Assembly: GCA_023416575.1 (NCBI GenBank)
Contig: JAEZHL010000407.1
Span: 1 to 24,011, forward strand
DNA length: 24,011 nucleotides
Reading direction: 5' to 3'
From: Pseudomonadota bacterium
GTDB lineage: Bacteria > Pseudomonadota > Alphaproteobacteria > Rhizobiales > Hyphomicrobiaceae
Shown: piece by piece, positions 14,895-21,624 of the stretch
Layout of the letters: the number at the start of each line of letters is the position of its first letter
Position numbering within the stretch: the first letter of the stretch is position 1
Notes under the pieces: model-generated
The model's input: only the letters and a program-made list of their open reading frames with translations
The model's database searches: none
Told to the model about the DNA's origin: nothing
Made by a program: the position numbers and the translations under genes

Positions 14895-15629
14895 TCACTG
14901 CACCTTCGGTGTTTCCGCGGCGGGTGTTCCAGCTGCGGGTTGCGCCGTCGTCGGAGCTGCCTGTTGCGCCTCCGCCGACGTAATCAAACCCATCATGACA
15001 CCGGCGCGCTCCCGAACCGAAGGCGGCGTTTTCTGATCTGCCGCCAACTCGAGAAACACCTGCCTCGCCTCATCCAGTCGCCCGGATCGATACGCCGCCA
15101 AGCCCAGCAGCTCACGTGCGCTGTGCCTCCAGGCATTATTCTCAGCAAGCAAAGGGGTGAGCCGATTCTGCAATTCGGTAAAGTCGGCAGTGTCGACTTT
15201 CAACGCTGCAATTTGCAACTGCGCGTACTGGCGGAGCAGGGGGTCCACGCTGGGGTCTGCTTCGACGCCCTCATAGGCCGCGATCGCGTCGGCCGTCTTG
15301 CCCGCCGTCGCCGCCTCACCGGCAAGCTGCAGCCGCGCAAGCGCCGCGTAGCCTTTCGGGCCATCCTTGGAGAGTGCCTCGAAGACCTGCTGGGCCTCGC
15401 TCGTCTTGCCCTCGGCGGCCAGCTGCATACCGGTCTGGTACCGCGCGCCAGCCGACTGCGCGGTGGAAATGCTGTAGGACTCCCATCCCTTATAGCCGCC
15501 GACGCCCACGAGAATCAGGACCACAGCAGCGATGGCATAGACACCGAACCGGTCCCAAAGTTTCGCCATCTGCTCCCGGCGAACCTCGTTCTCGAGCTCG
15601 CGCAATATCGCTTTGTGGTCGTCAGCCAT
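14895..15629 (-). CDS. YfgM-like TPR membrane protein
   Basis: The 244-residue protein corresponds to YfgM, the ancillary SecYEG-associated chaperone found upstream of bamB in many proteobacteria. The cytosolic N-terminus (about 1-25, DDHKAILRELENEVRREQM) is followed by one membrane helix (about 32-52, VYAIAAVVLILVGVGGYKGW) and periplasmic TPR-like helical repeats (about 60-220). These include AGARYQTGMQLAAEGKTSEA and LLGLAAYRSGRLDEARQVFLEL. The C-terminus is an Ala/Pro/Thr-rich tail. The ATG at 15629 is preceded by AGGAGGG at a good distance; a longer frame to 15719 lacks one. It is the first gene of the run with bamB. Family certain at the domain level, orthology to YfgM supported by context. 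Confidence 0.88.
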   Translation of the reverse strand: MADDHKAILRELENEVRREQMAKLWDRFGVYAIAAVVLILVGVGGYKGWESYSISTAQSAGARYQTGMQLAAEGKTSEAQQVFEALSKDGPKGYAALARLQLAGEAATAGKTADAIAAYEGVEADPSVDPLLRQYAQLQIAALKVDTADFTELQNRLTPLLAENNAWRHSARELLGLAAYRSGRLDEARQVFLELAADQKTPPSVRERAGVMMGLITSAEAQQAAPTTAQPAAGTPAAETPKVQ

Positions 15630-15811
15630 TCTCGGATCGGCCCTCCTGATGCCTGATCCTGGATGCCTTTGTCGGTCCAGGTGCCGTACACACATAGCGC
15701 AGCACGCCTGTTCCGCCAACGCGGCGGCTTGGCGGCGACGGCCCTATCGGGGCGACCTGTCTCGCGATCCCTTGCTGCGCTGGGTTTCCGGCGGATTTGC
15801 GACCTTCGAGC

Positions 15812-15835
15812 GGGCGGGGCCGTCAGGCCCAGCCC
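15812..15835 (-). terminator. GC-rich hairpin at the NnrU stop codon
   Basis: GGGC-T-GGGCC, loop TGAC, GGCCC-C-GCCC on the minus strand forms a 9-bp stem with one mismatch. It overlaps the TGA of the NnrU-family gene. There is no T tract, so termination would be weak or need Rho. Confidence 0.3.
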
Positions 15836-16413
15836 GGCAGCAGCGGAATTCCGATGAGACGCGCATGGCCCACCGTCAGCATGAAGGCATAGAGCGCCAC
15901 ACCGAGCACGACCGCGATCACGTCGTTGCGCCAGCCTCCATTCCGTGGCCCCGGGCGCGGTGCGACCAGCCGGCGCTTCAGCGAGATCCGGTCGAAGGCG
16001 GCGTACGCCAGGAAGCTCCCGAACAGGAGCATGGAGGCGAGATCGCCGTTGGCCAGCAGGTGCCCGGTGGCCCACAGCTTGATGCCGGCCAGCATCGGGT
16101 GCTTCACCTTGGAGCGGATGTGGGTCGGCACCTCGGCTGCGACGAACAGGATCATGGCAGGCAGCATCAGCAGGAAAGCGATGTGACGCATCGCAACGGG
16201 CGGCGTCCAGATCTCCGGGTTCTGGCTGGCCGAGACCTGGAGCTTGCCGAAGCCGACCACGATCAGCACGAGGCCGATGGCGGATACGATCGAGAACACC
16301 ACTTTGTAGCCGTTCCCGCCGAGCCGCTCGACGAGCCCGCGCCGCAGGGTGGCCTGGGTGGGTACGAGGTGAGTGGAGAAGAAAAGAAGCAGCCCAAGGA
16401 TCAAAAGAAGCAT
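15823..16413 (-). CDS. NnrU-family inner-membrane protein
   Basis: The 196-residue protein is strongly hydrophobic, with about five or six membrane helices, such as LLLILGLLLFFSTHLVP, VFSIVSAIGLVLIVVGF and HIAFLLMLPAMILFVAAE. The pattern STHLVPT...LR and the centre KHPMLAGIKLWATGHLLANGDLASMLLFG, with its conserved His residues, identify the NnrU family. NnrU was first linked to nitric oxide/nitrite reductase clusters, but many alphaproteobacterial members lie outside denitrification loci, as here, so its role is uncertain. The ATG at 16413 has GGGGG seven bases upstream; a longer frame to 16494 lacks one. It points toward the yfgM-like gene, 193 bases away, and is probably a separate transcript. 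Confidence 0.88.
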   Translation of the reverse strand: MLLLILGLLLFFSTHLVPTQATLRRGLVERLGGNGYKVVFSIVSAIGLVLIVVGFGKLQVSASQNPEIWTPPVAMRHIAFLLMLPAMILFVAAEVPTHIRSKVKHPMLAGIKLWATGHLLANGDLASMLLFGSFLAYAAFDRISLKRRLVAPRPGPRNGGWRNDVIAVVLGVALYAFMLTVGHARLIGIPLLPGWA

Positions 16414-16704
16414 CGACAATCCCCCATCTCCGCGGCAGATATTCCGTCCACCGCGGTTGGTCACCATATCCGTGTACGGAATTTTTCCCGCCACAACTAG
16501 GACGAACCTTTATTCGATTGTGCACTCGCGCGCGAGCGTGCTAGGTGGCGTGAGGGACCGGGGAAGTGTTTGGGGGGTCCCAGTGGGAGTTTCGCGTAGG
16601 CCCGACCGGTGTGGCGGCGGCCTTGGGTATCGGTGCGGATTTGCGCTCCGGCAATGCGCAGCTCTGCGTGGGTCCCCAAGCATCGAAACCGTGAGGGGGT
16701 GACG

Positions 16705-17583
16705 ATGGAAAGCAGTCGCGACGGCGTCGTCAAAAAGCTCAACGGCCACGGGGCCACACCTGCCGACCACGATCGGCAATTCGAGTCTCAGAAGCCGCAG
16801 CTGTCAGGGCTGGTCGACGAGCTGGCGCAGGCCATGAACATGGCGCGCGAAAGCCTCGAGCGCACACCGCCTCCCGGAATGACCAGTGCTCCGACGGCGC
16901 CTCCTCTGCCGACGATGCCCGCGCCGCGTTCTCTCTTCGATGACGAGGAGGACGATGCGGCCATGCCGATTCCGTCCACCTGGCGCGCCCAGCCCGAGCC
17001 GCCGAAGTCGCCGGCCCTGCGCGACCAGTTGCGCGCCGCGAGCGTCGGCTTCGCGACCGGCCTTGCGGTGATCGTGCCGGTTGTTCTCGTACTGACCGGG
17101 CGGCTCGACGATCTGTCGCTCGGCTCGTTTTTCGGCAAGACGGAACCGGCGGGAGCCGAGATGGCACAGCCCGCCCCAGTGCCGGCTCCCGTGCAGGTGC
17201 AACAGCGTGTGGTGCCGACCACTGTCGTCACGCCCGCGCAGACCGCGCCGCAGCAGACTGCAGCCGCACATGTCGAACCTGTGACACCCAAGCCGCCGCC
17301 GGCGCCTGAGCCCGAGGTGTCCTGGACGAGCGCCATCGCCGAGGGCAAGAAGCGCATCCTGGGTGGCGATATTACAGGCGGTCGCGCGGTGCTCAAGGCT
17401 GCCGTGGCGGCCAACGAGCCGGATGCCATTCTGGCGATGGCTGAGACCTACGATCCCAACATGCTGGCAGCCTGGGGAGTTCGCGACGTCGCTGCCGACG
17501 TCGAGCTCGCCCGCGAGCTTTACCAGAAGGCTTTGCGAGCAGGGGTCGACACGGCGCGCACCCGCCTGCAGGCGCTCAACTGA
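16705..17583 (+). CDS. Hypothetical membrane-anchored protein with TPR/Sel1-like tail
   Basis: I cannot name this gene. The 292-residue product has a cytosolic N-terminal part (about 1-110) with a short amphipathic helix and Pro-rich linker, one membrane helix (about 120-138, GFATGLAVIVPVVLVLTG), and a Pro/Ala/Gln-rich periplasmic linker (about 150-215). A C-terminal helical unit (about 215-292) follows, containing KRILGGDITGGRAVLKAAVA and ADVELARELYQKALRAGVDTA. The last part looks like a TPR or Sel1-like repeat. Start chosen at 16705, where AGGGGG lies about five bases upstream. It is divergent from the NnrU-family gene and convergent with the GntR gene, so it is its own unit. Composition and codon use are native. 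Confidence 0.65.
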   Translation: MESSRDGVVKKLNGHGATPADHDRQFESQKPQLSGLVDELAQAMNMARESLERTPPPGMTSAPTAPPLPTMPAPRSLFDDEEDDAAMPIPSTWRAQPEPPKSPALRDQLRAASVGFATGLAVIVPVVLVLTGRLDDLSLGSFFGKTEPAGAEMAQPAPVPAPVQVQQRVVPTTVVTPAQTAPQQTAAAHVEPVTPKPPPAPEPEVSWTSAIAEGKKRILGGDITGGRAVLKAAVAANEPDAILAMAETYDPNMLAAWGVRDVAADVELARELYQKALRAGVDTARTRLQALN

Positions 17584-18234
17584 TCACCCTCGGATGCGAT
17601 TGGCCGAGGTGGTGTCCACAGTGGCGCGCGTGAACGTCTCGGTATAGTCGATCAGCTTGTCGCATGCTTCCGCGGCGCGCGCCGGATCGCCTTCCGCGAT
17701 GGCCCGCGCTTGGCTGGCGTGCAGTCTCGCGCACAACGGGAGATCCGCGGCCTGCTTGTAATGCATGTACCAGAAGCGCCGCGAGTGACCGTGTAGCGTG
17801 CGCATGGCCCCTGATGCGTACTCGTTGTGTGCGGCCTCCGAGATGAGCAGATTGAGCTCCCGGTCGAGGCGCATGAAGGCGAGATCGTCCCGTGTGCGAG
17901 CGGCCTTATCCATGCCCTCTGCGATCTCGCGGAAACGCTGGCGCTGCTCCTCGCTCGCGCGCTGGGCTCCCGCCCGGCTGAGCAGGCGTTCCAGTTCCCG
18001 CCGAACCTCGAGCACCTTCAGCTGATTGCGCGGGTCGGCCTCGCTGATGAGGACGCCCTTTCGGGGCAGGATGGTCACCAGCCCTTCCCGGGCCAGCCGC
18101 TGCAGTGCTTCCCGCACCGGCGTCCGCCCGAGGCTCAGCTTGTCTGCCAGAGCATATTCGGAAATGAACTCGCCCGGCCGCAACCGGAGTGTCACCACCT
18201 GTTCCTCGAGGGCCTGATAGGCCCGCTCCGTCAT
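17584..18234 (-). CDS. GntR-family regulator with FCD domain
   Basis: The 216-residue FadR-subfamily regulator has an N-terminal winged helix (residues about 1-65), with YQALEEQVVTLRLRPGEFIS, then ALADKLSLGRTPVREALQRL as recognition region and ILPRKGVLIS as the wing. The C-terminal all-helical FCD domain (about 75-205) retains likely metal/ligand residues: Asp124 in FMRLDRELN, and His170-range residues. It differs from the partial regulator at the left edge. The start is uncertain: the ATG at 18234 begins right at the HTH, while GTG at 18246 with GAGGAG nearby, or a slightly longer form, is possible. No obvious catabolic partner adjoins it, so its targets may lie elsewhere. Confidence 0.88.
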   Translation of the reverse strand: MTERAYQALEEQVVTLRLRPGEFISEYALADKLSLGRTPVREALQRLAREGLVTILPRKGVLISEADPRNQLKVLEVRRELERLLSRAGAQRASEEQRQRFREIAEGMDKAARTRDDLAFMRLDRELNLLISEAAHNEYASGAMRTLHGHSRRFWYMHYKQAADLPLCARLHASQARAIAEGDPARAAEACDKLIDYTETFTRATVDTTSANRIRG

Positions 18235-18728
18235 GGTTGGTGCCACCGACTCCTCGTCGGCGCTCCTCCGCGGCCGCGGGGAGCGCGCTGGCACCTTGTG
18301 CGCATTTGTGCGCGCGGTTGTCGACCGTCCCACTGATTTGCCGTTTGAATTCCGTGGCCGGCACCGATCGCACGCCCGGTTGGACCTGTTGGCCGTCTGC
18401 GACGATTGCGGCGGATGTCTCGTATCGTTCGTGCTTACCGTACACGAATGGTCGGCACCAGAGAACGCGTCATTGCAGGATATGAAAATCCCGCGGCGGC
18501 CTGCCACGGCCCCCAGCTGCATGGCGCCGTGGAGACAGTGGCGGGCGCCGCTGCGGCAGGACCGCTCGCCACCCCGTTCGACGGGCGCCTGATCACCTGG
18601 TATGCTGTCGCACCCATGCTGCTGCAGTCTCGTTCGCAACCGCAGCCAGCCTGCTCGCATTCGTTGAGCGGTGGTTGGCTTGGTGACGGGCGCGGTGATC
18701 GCGCGATAGCAGCTGAAAGGAGAGGCGC
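18235..18728. other. Long divergent intergenic region (GntR / UspA)
   Basis: These 494 bases separate the GntR gene from the divergent UspA gene. I see no credible coding frame. Notable are a perfect inverted repeat TTCGTG-N9-CACGAA at 18428-18448 (a possible operator) and tandem TTGTGCGC-like repeats around 18296-18315. No EcfG-type promoter match was seen here. Confidence 0.35.
18428..18448. promoter_or_regulatory. Inverted repeat, candidate regulator site
   Basis: TTCGTG (18428-18433), 9 bases, CACGAA (18443-18448) is a perfect 6-bp inverted repeat in the GntR/UspA gap, about 195 bases ahead of the GntR start. It may bind a dimeric regulator. Confidence 0.25.
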
Positions 18729-19166
18729 GTGTACAAGCATATTCTGGTCGCGACGGACGGCTCGGAGCTCTCAGAGACGGCAATCGAGCAAGCCGTCGCG
18801 CTGGCGGATGCGCTGAAATCCAAGCTGACGGTACTGACGGTGATCAGGCCCTGGCACGCGATCGCTCCGGCGGAGGTCATGGTTGCCTTTCCGGAAGAGG
18901 AGTACCGGAAGGGTGTCGAGGCTGCTGCGCGGAAGTACCTGAGCGTCGCCGTCGACGCCGCGCAGGCCAAGGGGATCGCCTGCGAGCCGCTGTGGGTCGT
19001 GCAGGAGCGTCCCTGGGAGGCGATCATCGCGACAGCGGAAGAGAAGGGGTGCGATTTGATCGTCATGGGCAGCCACGGCCGCTCCGGGCTGACGGCGCTG
19101 TTCGTCGGCAGCGAAACGCAGAAGGTTCTGGCCCACGGTAAGTTTACGGTGCTGGTCTGCCGGTGA
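18729..19166 (+). CDS. UspA-type universal stress protein
   Basis: The 145-residue protein is a single Usp domain. It begins YKHILVATDGSELSETAIEQAV (beta1-loop-alpha1) and ends with the nucleotide-binding signature IVMGSHGRSGLTALFVGS, which fits G-2X-G-9X-G-S (Gly114, Gly117, Gly127, Ser128). It therefore belongs to the ATP-binding subgroup. Usp proteins help cells survive starvation, oxidative and membrane stress. Translation starts at GTG 18729, confirmed by AAAGGAGAGG a few bases upstream. It lies between stress-type genes but no EcfG consensus is visible upstream. Function in detail unknown. Confidence 0.93.
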   Translation: MYKHILVATDGSELSETAIEQAVALADALKSKLTVLTVIRPWHAIAPAEVMVAFPEEEYRKGVEAAARKYLSVAVDAAQAKGIACEPLWVVQERPWEAIIATAEEKGCDLIVMGSHGRSGLTALFVGSETQKVLAHGKFTVLVCR

Positions 19167-19482
19167 GGGTGGGGGCCTTTTTGCTGAGAAAAGCCGCCCG
19201 ATCGAACGCTGCGACGTTTGACATCAGTCGCGGCAATCTGCATCTACCCGTCGAGCGCGGTGAACTCCGTTCGCCGCCATCTTCCATCAATCGGATCAGA
19301 AATGGACGTGCCCAGTAGTCGTCCCTTCGGGGACACCAACCGGAACGCGACAATGCAGCCCGTCGTGGCTGCCATGCGGCGCGAGGTACGGCTGCTCCTG
19401 TCGGCTCTGAGGGTCCGCTTCTAAGCGACGCCCTGCAGTCCGCCACCGGCTGCCCGTGCCAGGGCGCCGTGAGGAGGCGGAC
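19167..19482. other. Intergenic region upstream of mgtE
   Basis: These 316 bases hold no recognisable gene or strong terminator. GGAAC-N17-CGTG at 19342-19367 differs from the EcfG consensus only in the last base and could be a weak stress promoter for mgtE. Confidence 0.3.
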
Positions 19483-20874
19483 ATGAATCAGGAAGTCTTC
19501 CACGATCGGGATCTCCTTGCCGCGACCGAGAGCGGCCCCGTCGAGCTCGCGCCGGTGATCCTGGATCGCCTGCGAGAAGGCGATACGGATTCGATCCTCA
19601 CCTACTTCGACGAGCAGCATCCAGCGGACATCGCCAGCCTGATCGAGGTCCTGTCTCCCGCGGAGGCAAGCAAGCTGCTGCGCCTGCTGCCGCTCGAGGA
19701 GCGTGCGGACGTGTTCGGCTATCTCGATTCCGACGACCAGATCGAGATCGCGCGTGCGCTCGGCCGGCGGGAGTTCGCCAAGATCGTCTCCGAGATGTCG
19801 GCCGACGAGCGCGCCGACCTGTTCAACCGGCTGCCGCACGAGCAGCAGGAAATGCTGCTGCCTGCCCTGGCGCAGGCCGAGCGCGAGGACATCCGCAAGC
19901 TGGCCTCCTATTCCGAGGGCACGGCCGGCGCCGTGATGACCTCCGATTACGCGACGCTGTCGCCGAACATCACGGCGCGCGAGGCGCTGGAGACCTTGCG
20001 TCTCGCGGCTCCGGACAAGGAGACGATCTACAACGCGTATGTCGTCGACGATGCACGCCGGCTCACCGGCGTCGTGTCGCTGCGCGACCTGATCCTGGCC
20101 AATCCGTCGGCCAAGATCGCGGACATCATGGATACGAACGTCATTCACGCCCGCGTCGAGGACAGCCGCGCCGACGTTGCCCGGAAGATTGCCAAATACG
20201 ACCTCATCGCGCTGCCGATCACCAACGGCGGCGATGCGCTGGTCGGCATCGTCACGCAGGACGATGCGATGGACGTCGCCGAGGAGGAAGCGACGAAGGA
20301 CTTCCACAAGGTCGGCACCGTCGGCGAGCTTGCCACGAGCCTGAAGGATGCGAGCATCACTCTGCTCTATCGCAAGCGCATCACCTGGCTGGTGCTGCTG
20401 GTGTTCTTCAACATCTTCTCGGGGGCCGGGCTGGCGCTGTTCCAGGACACGATCGTCGCCCACGTCTCGCTGGTCTTCTTTCTGCCGCTCCTGATCGCGG
20501 GCGGCGGCAACGCCGGCGCGCAGGCGTCGACGCTCATGGTGCGCGCGCTCGCCACGGGTGACGTGCGTGCAGCCGACTGGGGACAGATGCTCGGACGGGA
20601 GCTGCTCGTCTCGACGGCGCTGGGCCTGACCATGGCCGTCGCCGTGTCCGGCATTGGCCTGGTGCGCGGCGGGCTCGATATCGCGCTGATCGTGGCCTCG
20701 ACCATGGTGCTGGTGGTGATCGCCGGCGGCCTGATCGGCGCCTCGCTGCCGTTCCTGCTGAGCCGGTTCAAATTCGATCCGGCGTCGGCCAGCGCGCCCT
20801 TGATCACGTCGATCGCCGACGTGTGCGGTGTCCTCATCTACCTGGGCATCGCGACGATGGTGTTCGCGCGCTGA
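19483..20874 (+). CDS. mgtE: Magnesium transporter MgtE
   Basis: MgtE is a dimeric, Mg2+-gated magnesium channel/transporter. The 463-residue product has the full layout. An N-terminal superhelical domain (about 20-135) contains EQHPADIASLIEVLSPAEA and ADERADLFNRLP. Two CBS domains (about 140-265) contain MTSDYATLSPNITAREALETL and DLIALPITNGGDALVGIVTQDDAMDV. A connecting helix and a five-helix membrane domain (about 290-463) follow. The family-typical GGGNAGAQASTLMVRALATGD is present in the membrane part. The start ATG at 19483 follows GAGGAGG; an upstream in-frame ATG at 19456 is less likely. It ends shortly before the convergent PPC gene. Confidence 0.95.
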   Translation: MNQEVFHDRDLLAATESGPVELAPVILDRLREGDTDSILTYFDEQHPADIASLIEVLSPAEASKLLRLLPLEERADVFGYLDSDDQIEIARALGRREFAKIVSEMSADERADLFNRLPHEQQEMLLPALAQAEREDIRKLASYSEGTAGAVMTSDYATLSPNITAREALETLRLAAPDKETIYNAYVVDDARRLTGVVSLRDLILANPSAKIADIMDTNVIHARVEDSRADVARKIAKYDLIALPITNGGDALVGIVTQDDAMDVAEEEATKDFHKVGTVGELATSLKDASITLLYRKRITWLVLLVFFNIFSGAGLALFQDTIVAHVSLVFFLPLLIAGGGNAGAQASTLMVRALATGDVRAADWGQMLGRELLVSTALGLTMAVAVSGIGLVRGGLDIALIVASTMVLVVIAGGLIGASLPFLLSRFKFDPASASAPLITSIADVCGVLIYLGIATMVFAR

Positions 20875-20928
20875 GGGCGCGCGATACCCGGCTTTGGACT
20901 GGCGATCGGCGCATCCGCGATCGAAACG

Positions 20929-21381
20929 TCAGGTCACGCTGGCATCCATCCGGATCAGCGCGATTCCGGCATGCGGATCGTAAACGCGATGCAGGAAGGC
21001 GGGAGCCTCATTCACGATGACCTCAAGGGTCGGGCGCACGTGAGCTCCCATCAGGTGCCCGCCGACGGTGGAGCCATCGCGTCGGCCGAGCACCGCGTGC
21101 AAGTGCAGCTTGGGCCGGTCATTCTCATCGAGGGCGATGTCGCCGGTCATGGATAGGACCTCCACCTGCTCGTCGACCGGGATTTCGTCGTAGCTCTTCG
21201 TCTCCCAGTCGAAGTAGGCGAGCGTTGCATCGCGGAATGCGCCGATCGCGGTGACCTGAGCCGCTGACAAACTTTCCTCCTCGGCAAGCCGTTGCAGGCA
21301 ATCATGGACCTCGTCCCCCGCTTCGAGGACGGCCACGTACATGCGCTGGCCTGCCGCTTCGTGAACGAGCTTTCTCTGCAT
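20929..21381 (-). CDS. PPC-domain (DUF296) protein
   Basis: The 150-residue protein is one PPC/DUF296 domain, the trimeric fold shared by bacterial proteins of unknown role and plant AT-hook DNA-binding proteins. Conserved elements are the early GDEVHDCLQRLAEE, the turn VTAIGAFRDATLAYFD, and especially KLHLHAVLGRRDGSTVGGHLMGAHVRPTLEVIV, with a His cluster that often holds a metal. GGAGGG lies about five bases before the ATG. It is divergent from the PoxB-like gene, and an exact EcfG-type promoter lies upstream with a leader of about 60 bases. There is no AT-hook, so DNA binding should not be assumed. Confidence 0.9.
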   Translation of the reverse strand: MQRKLVHEAAGQRMYVAVLEAGDEVHDCLQRLAEEESLSAAQVTAIGAFRDATLAYFDWETKSYDEIPVDEQVEVLSMTGDIALDENDRPKLHLHAVLGRRDGSTVGGHLMGAHVRPTLEVIVNEAPAFLHRVYDPHAGIALIRMDASVT

Positions 21382-21448
21382 CGGAACCCTCCGGAACTGC
21401 CGGCCACACGGATCGAGACTGGCAGGGCTTCAGTGTGCCCCTGATGCG

Positions 21449-21474
21449 AACGAGAGGGTGGACCGATCAGTTCC
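21449..21474 (-). promoter_or_regulatory. EcfG-type stress promoter for the PPC gene
   Basis: Read on the minus strand, GGAAC (21474-21470), 17 bases, CGTT (21452-21449) matches the EcfG consensus. The predicted start near 21441 gives a leader of about 60 bases before the ATG at 21381. Confidence 0.65.
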
Positions 21475-21520
21475 GGAGTGTTGCGGCTTCAGCAGCCGCG
21501 CCCGAGCCCACGGGAGCAGG

Positions 21521-21546
21521 GGAACGATCGCGGCTCTGTCGCCGTT
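21521..21546 (+). promoter_or_regulatory. EcfG-type stress promoter for the PoxB-like gene
   Basis: GGAAC (21521-21525), 17 bases, CGTT (21543-21546). The predicted start near 21553 lies inside a long upstream open frame and about 72 bases ahead of the ATG at 21625, which argues for that ATG as the true start. It is divergent from the PPC promoter, with 46 bases between the GGAAC boxes. Confidence 0.65.
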
Positions 21547-21624
21547 GTCGGAGTGATTAAGCAACTCATGCACCGCATGGGCTCGGCACCGATCGGTCCG
21601 AGACAGAGCTTCCGGGAGGCTGCA

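Noticed and set aside
16525..16536. Palindrome CTCGCGCGCGAG upstream of the NnrU-family gene
   Set aside because: Short GC palindromes like this are common in GC-rich DNA; no further support for an operator.
19175..19196. T-rich stretch after the UspA gene as a terminator
   Set aside because: The stem would use the T run itself against A residues with a bulge, and no T tract follows it.
19144..20463. A 439-codon minus-strand frame opposite mgtE
   Set aside because: Same reason: charged, domain-free sequence opposite a well-recognised gene.
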